Shown in pieces: positions 61,908 through 64,000 of a stretch of DNA of 64,000 bases. The stretch is taken from assembly GCA_050951365.1 (NCBI GenBank), contig JBMNIX010000009.1, positions 62,001 to 126,000 on the forward strand. Reading direction: 5' to 3'. The position numbers were made by a program, and so were the translations under genes. How positions within the stretch are numbered: position 1 is the stretch's first letter; the number at the start of each line of letters is the position of its first letter. Below the pieces are notes generated by a model that saw only the letters and a program-made list of their open reading frames with translations, was not told the origin of the DNA and ran no database searches. This stretch comes from JAAYHG01 sp012735455 (GTDB lineage: Bacteria > Bacillota > DTU030 > DUMP01).

Positions 61908-63059
61908 TCAGCAACTAGGGGATAGATCTATCTTTCTTTCCTCATCGTCGTTGAGACGATAACGGGCAAAAAACTTGGCCTTGGCAGCTAGGAAGTTGTC
62001 GGTAACAATTGCTGTCCTAATCTCTTCCATAAGCTGAATCAAGAAATAAAGGTTGTGGTAAGTGGTCAGTCGAATTCCTAACACCTCATTCGCCTTAATC
62101 AGGTGGCGAATGTACGCCCGGGTATAATTGCGACAAACGTAGCAGTCACAATCAGGATCAAGGGGCGCAAAATCGCGGGCGTAGGTAGCATTTCTAACGA
62201 CTAGTTTGCCGTCCCGAGTAAAAACTGTACCATTTCGTGCAATCCGAGTCGGCAGGACGCAGTCAAACATATCTACTCCTCGCTGTACACCTTCCCATAG
62301 GCAGTCAGGACTACCTACTCCCATGAGGTAACGGGGCTTGTTGGTCGGTAATTGTGGCTCCAACAGTTCTAAGATCTCATACATTTTATCCTTAGGCTCA
62401 CCCACGCTCAGACCACCAATAGCGTATCCCGAAAAATCTAGGTCTACTATTTGCTCTAGACTCCTCAGCCTTAAGTCCGGAAAAGTGCTCCCTTGGACAA
62501 TGCCGAACTGGGCTTGATCTTCCCGTGAATGGGCCTCTCGCGCCTGCTTGGCCCAACGCGTGGTTCGCTCAACAGCTTCAGCTGCTTCTTTATAGCTAGC
62601 AGGATATGGTACGCACTCATCTAGAACCATGGCAATGTCTGAACCCAGCAATTCCTGAACCTTTACTGCAATTGCTGGTGTAAAATTGTGCTCTGATCCG
62701 TCAATATGCGAACGGAAAATAACCCCGTCGGAGGTAAGTCGGCGCAGCCCGCCTAAACTAAAGACCTGAAACCCACCACTATCTGTGAGAATAGGACGTT
62801 CCCAGTGCATAAAAGCGTGCAAGCCACCAGCAGCAGAAATCAAATCAGCCCCGGGGCGTAAGTACAAGTGGTAGGTATTGCTAAGGATAATCTCTGCCCC
62901 TAATTCAGTCAGTTCCTCAGGGGTCATGGTCTTGACTGTAGCCTGTGTTCCTACGGGCATAAACACCGGAGTCTCTACTCTTCCATGCGCAGTTACGAAG
63001 GTACCTCGGCGTGCCCGAGTCTCACTGCTCTTTGCCCTGAGTTTGAATCCAAGTCGCAT
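61908..63059 (-). CDS. tgt: Queuine tRNA-ribosyltransferase
   Basis: Exchanges guanine 34 for preQ1 in GUN-anticodon tRNAs. 383 residues; GTQATVKTMTPEELTELGAE, ILTDSGGFQVFSLGGLR with a catalytic aspartate, the second aspartate in MFDCVLPTRIARNG, and zinc ligands in CDCYVCRNYTRAYIRHLI with a later histidine. Next to queA, which acts on its product. Confidence 0.97.
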   Translation of the reverse strand: MRLGFKLRAKSSETRARRGTFVTAHGRVETPVFMPVGTQATVKTMTPEELTELGAEIILSNTYHLYLRPGADLISAAGGLHAFMHWERPILTDSGGFQVFSLGGLRRLTSDGVIFRSHIDGSEHNFTPAIAVKVQELLGSDIAMVLDECVPYPASYKEAAEAVERTTRWAKQAREAHSREDQAQFGIVQGSTFPDLRLRSLEQIVDLDFSGYAIGGLSVGEPKDKMYEILELLEPQLPTNKPRYLMGVGSPDCLWEGVQRGVDMFDCVLPTRIARNGTVFTRDGKLVVRNATYARDFAPLDPDCDCYVCRNYTRAYIRHLIKANEVLGIRLTTYHNLYFLIQLMEEIRTAIVTDNFLAAKAKFFARYRLNDDEERKIDLSPSC

Positions 63060-63073
63060 GAATCTTCTCCTTC

Positions 63074-64000
63074 TTAAATGATCAGCATGGCGTCTCCGAA
63101 GCTAAAAAACCGGTAACGTTCTTGTACCGCCGCTTGATAAGCGCGGAGGATATTCTCACGACCAGCTAGGGCCGATACCAACATAAGCAGAGTGGATTTA
63201 GGCAGATGAAAGTTTGTGACCATGCCGTCTACAATTCTGAACTGAAATCCAGGGTAAATAAAAAGTCTAGTCCATGCTGCTCCAGGCTGCAGATGCCCGC
63301 TTGCTCCTGCCGACTCCAGGGTGCGTACCACGGTGGTTCCCACCGCTACCACCCTTTGTCCTTCGGCCTTGGCAGCGTTGATTCTAGCTGCCACCTCCGG
63401 GCTAACGTGAAAAAACTCCTCATGCATGTGGTGCTTCTCGATTACCTCTTCGCGGACGGGACGGAAGGTGCCTAGCCCCACATGGAGGGTAATGTAGAGT
63501 ATCTCGGTTCCGCCTTGCTTGATCTTGTCCAGGAGTTCTGGCGTAAAGTGCAACCCCGCCGTAGGAGCAGCAGCTGATCCTATGTGACGAGCGTAAACCG
63601 TCTGGTACCTATTTTGATCTTTCAGCTCCGTATGAATGTACGGCGGCAAGGGCATCTGTCCGATCTGGCTCAGTATCGTCAGAAAGTCATCTCCCGTGCG
63701 GTTGAAGGAAATCACCCTGCCACCTTCCGGCGTACGCCTAAGTACACGGCCAATGAGCTTCTCACCGCCAAAGACTAGTACCTGGCCCTCTGGGCAACGC
63801 CGACCAGGTTTGACCAGCGTTTCCCACTGCCCGTCTGCCAATTCTCTTAAGAGTAAAACCTCCACCTTTCCTTCCGTCTCCAACCTGCGTCCGTAAAGGC
63901 GTGCCGGTAGTACCCGAGTGTCATTAAGAACGAGAACATCACCCGGTTTAAGATACGTCGGCAAATCCCGAAAGGAACGATGTTCCAGCGTCCCTGTTTC
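63074..64000 (-). CDS. queA: tRNA preQ1(34) ribosyltransferase-isomerase QueA, 5' partial
   Basis: Adds the ribosyl group of SAM to preQ1 to give epoxyqueuosine. The visible part runs from ETGTLEHRSFRDLPTYLKPG through VLVLNDTRVLPARLYGRR, GSAAAPTAGLHFTPELLDKI, LHVGLGTFRPVREEVIEKH to ARRENILRAYQ-like and RYRFFSFGDAML at the end. About 309 of roughly 340 residues are present; the start lies beyond the right edge. The frame is open through position 64000. Confidence 0.97.
   Translation of the reverse strand, partial: ETGTLEHRSFRDLPTYLKPGDVLVLNDTRVLPARLYGRRLETEGKVEVLLLRELADGQWETLVKPGRRCPEGQVLVFGGEKLIGRVLRRTPEGGRVISFNRTGDDFLTILSQIGQMPLPPYIHTELKDQNRYQTVYARHIGSAAAPTAGLHFTPELLDKIKQGGTEILYITLHVGLGTFRPVREEVIEKHHMHEEFFHVSPEVAARINAAKAEGQRVVAVGTTVVRTLESAGASGHLQPGAAWTRLFIYPGFQFRIVDGMVTNFHLPKSTLLMLVSALAGRENILRAYQAAVQERYRFFSFGDAMLII

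Noticed and set aside
1..64000. CRISPR arrays, insertion sequences, prophage genes, rRNA or tRNA genes
   Set aside because: No spaced direct repeats, transposase, integrase or phage proteins were seen, and no tRNA/rRNA-like sequence was recognised.

Overview
The window is a dense chromosomal segment of a spore-forming Firmicute, most likely a member of the class Clostridia. Supporting signs are a complete spoIIIA operon, spoIVB, an uninterrupted sigK, T-box riboswitches ahead of aminoacyl-tRNA synthetase genes, a 6S RNA gene next to aspS, an AmaP/Asp23 cassette and a ferredoxin-fused aldo-keto reductase. By eye the base composition is close to 50% GC. I cannot name the species. Every clearly supported gene except sigK lies on the minus strand, so transcription runs from high to low coordinates. 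I see no rRNA, tRNA, insertion sequence, prophage or CRISPR array.

Layout in the direction of transcription. 64-61 kb: queA (its start lies beyond the window), tgt, yajC, terminator; then a TIGR04086-type membrane protein, dacF-type D-Ala-D-Ala carboxypeptidase and an acetyltransferase. 59-53 kb: secD-secF behind a clear sigma-A promoter, then a BchI/MoxR-like AAA ATPase with a von Willebrand A partner, lapA-like, recJ, rel, dtd and a glyoxalase-II-like hydrolase. 47-40 kb: alr, a His-type T-box with hisS-aspS, 6S RNA, then tcdA, 5-formyl-THF cyclo-ligase, threonine aldolase and rarA. 38.7-35.5 kb: iscR-iscS-iscU-mnmA, the sulfur-trafficking and tRNA-thiolation set. 35.5-29 kb: two tiny genes (zinc ribbon and single-TM protein), an AI-2E permease, a T-box with alaS, ireB, aldo-keto reductase, ruvX and DUF1292. 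28.8-25.9 kb: mltG, a 2-hydroxyacid dehydrogenase, and sigK on the plus strand. 25.8-19.2 kb: yqeG, aroK, tldD, pmbA, aroQ, pepP, efp and a CD1247-like protein. 19.2-8.6 kb: spoIIIAA-AH, asp23, amaP, DUF2273, nusB, an M22/TsaD-like protein, xseA, xseB, ispA and a divergent-PAP2 protein. 8.6-0.9 kb: a roughly 600-nt structured RNA that I identify as OLE RNA, then oapA, dxs, tlyA, a membrane-anchored nuclease-like protein, nadK, argR and recN. The window ends inside spoIVB.

The most interesting element is the OLE RNA/OapA pair at 7.3-8.6 kb. It is supported by its place between ispA and dxs, a promoter at its 5' end, a 13-bp long-range closing helix, a perfect GNRA hairpin, and a DUF21-like membrane protein directly downstream.

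A second important property is technical. About two dozen single-base shifts break genes that must be functional, including alaS, iscS, iscU, mnmA, ispA, xseA and rarA. They sit mostly in short homopolymers and are concentrated at 33.5-39 kb. They read as sequencing or assembly errors rather than real gene decay, so the affected genes are given here at their full reconstructed extent.
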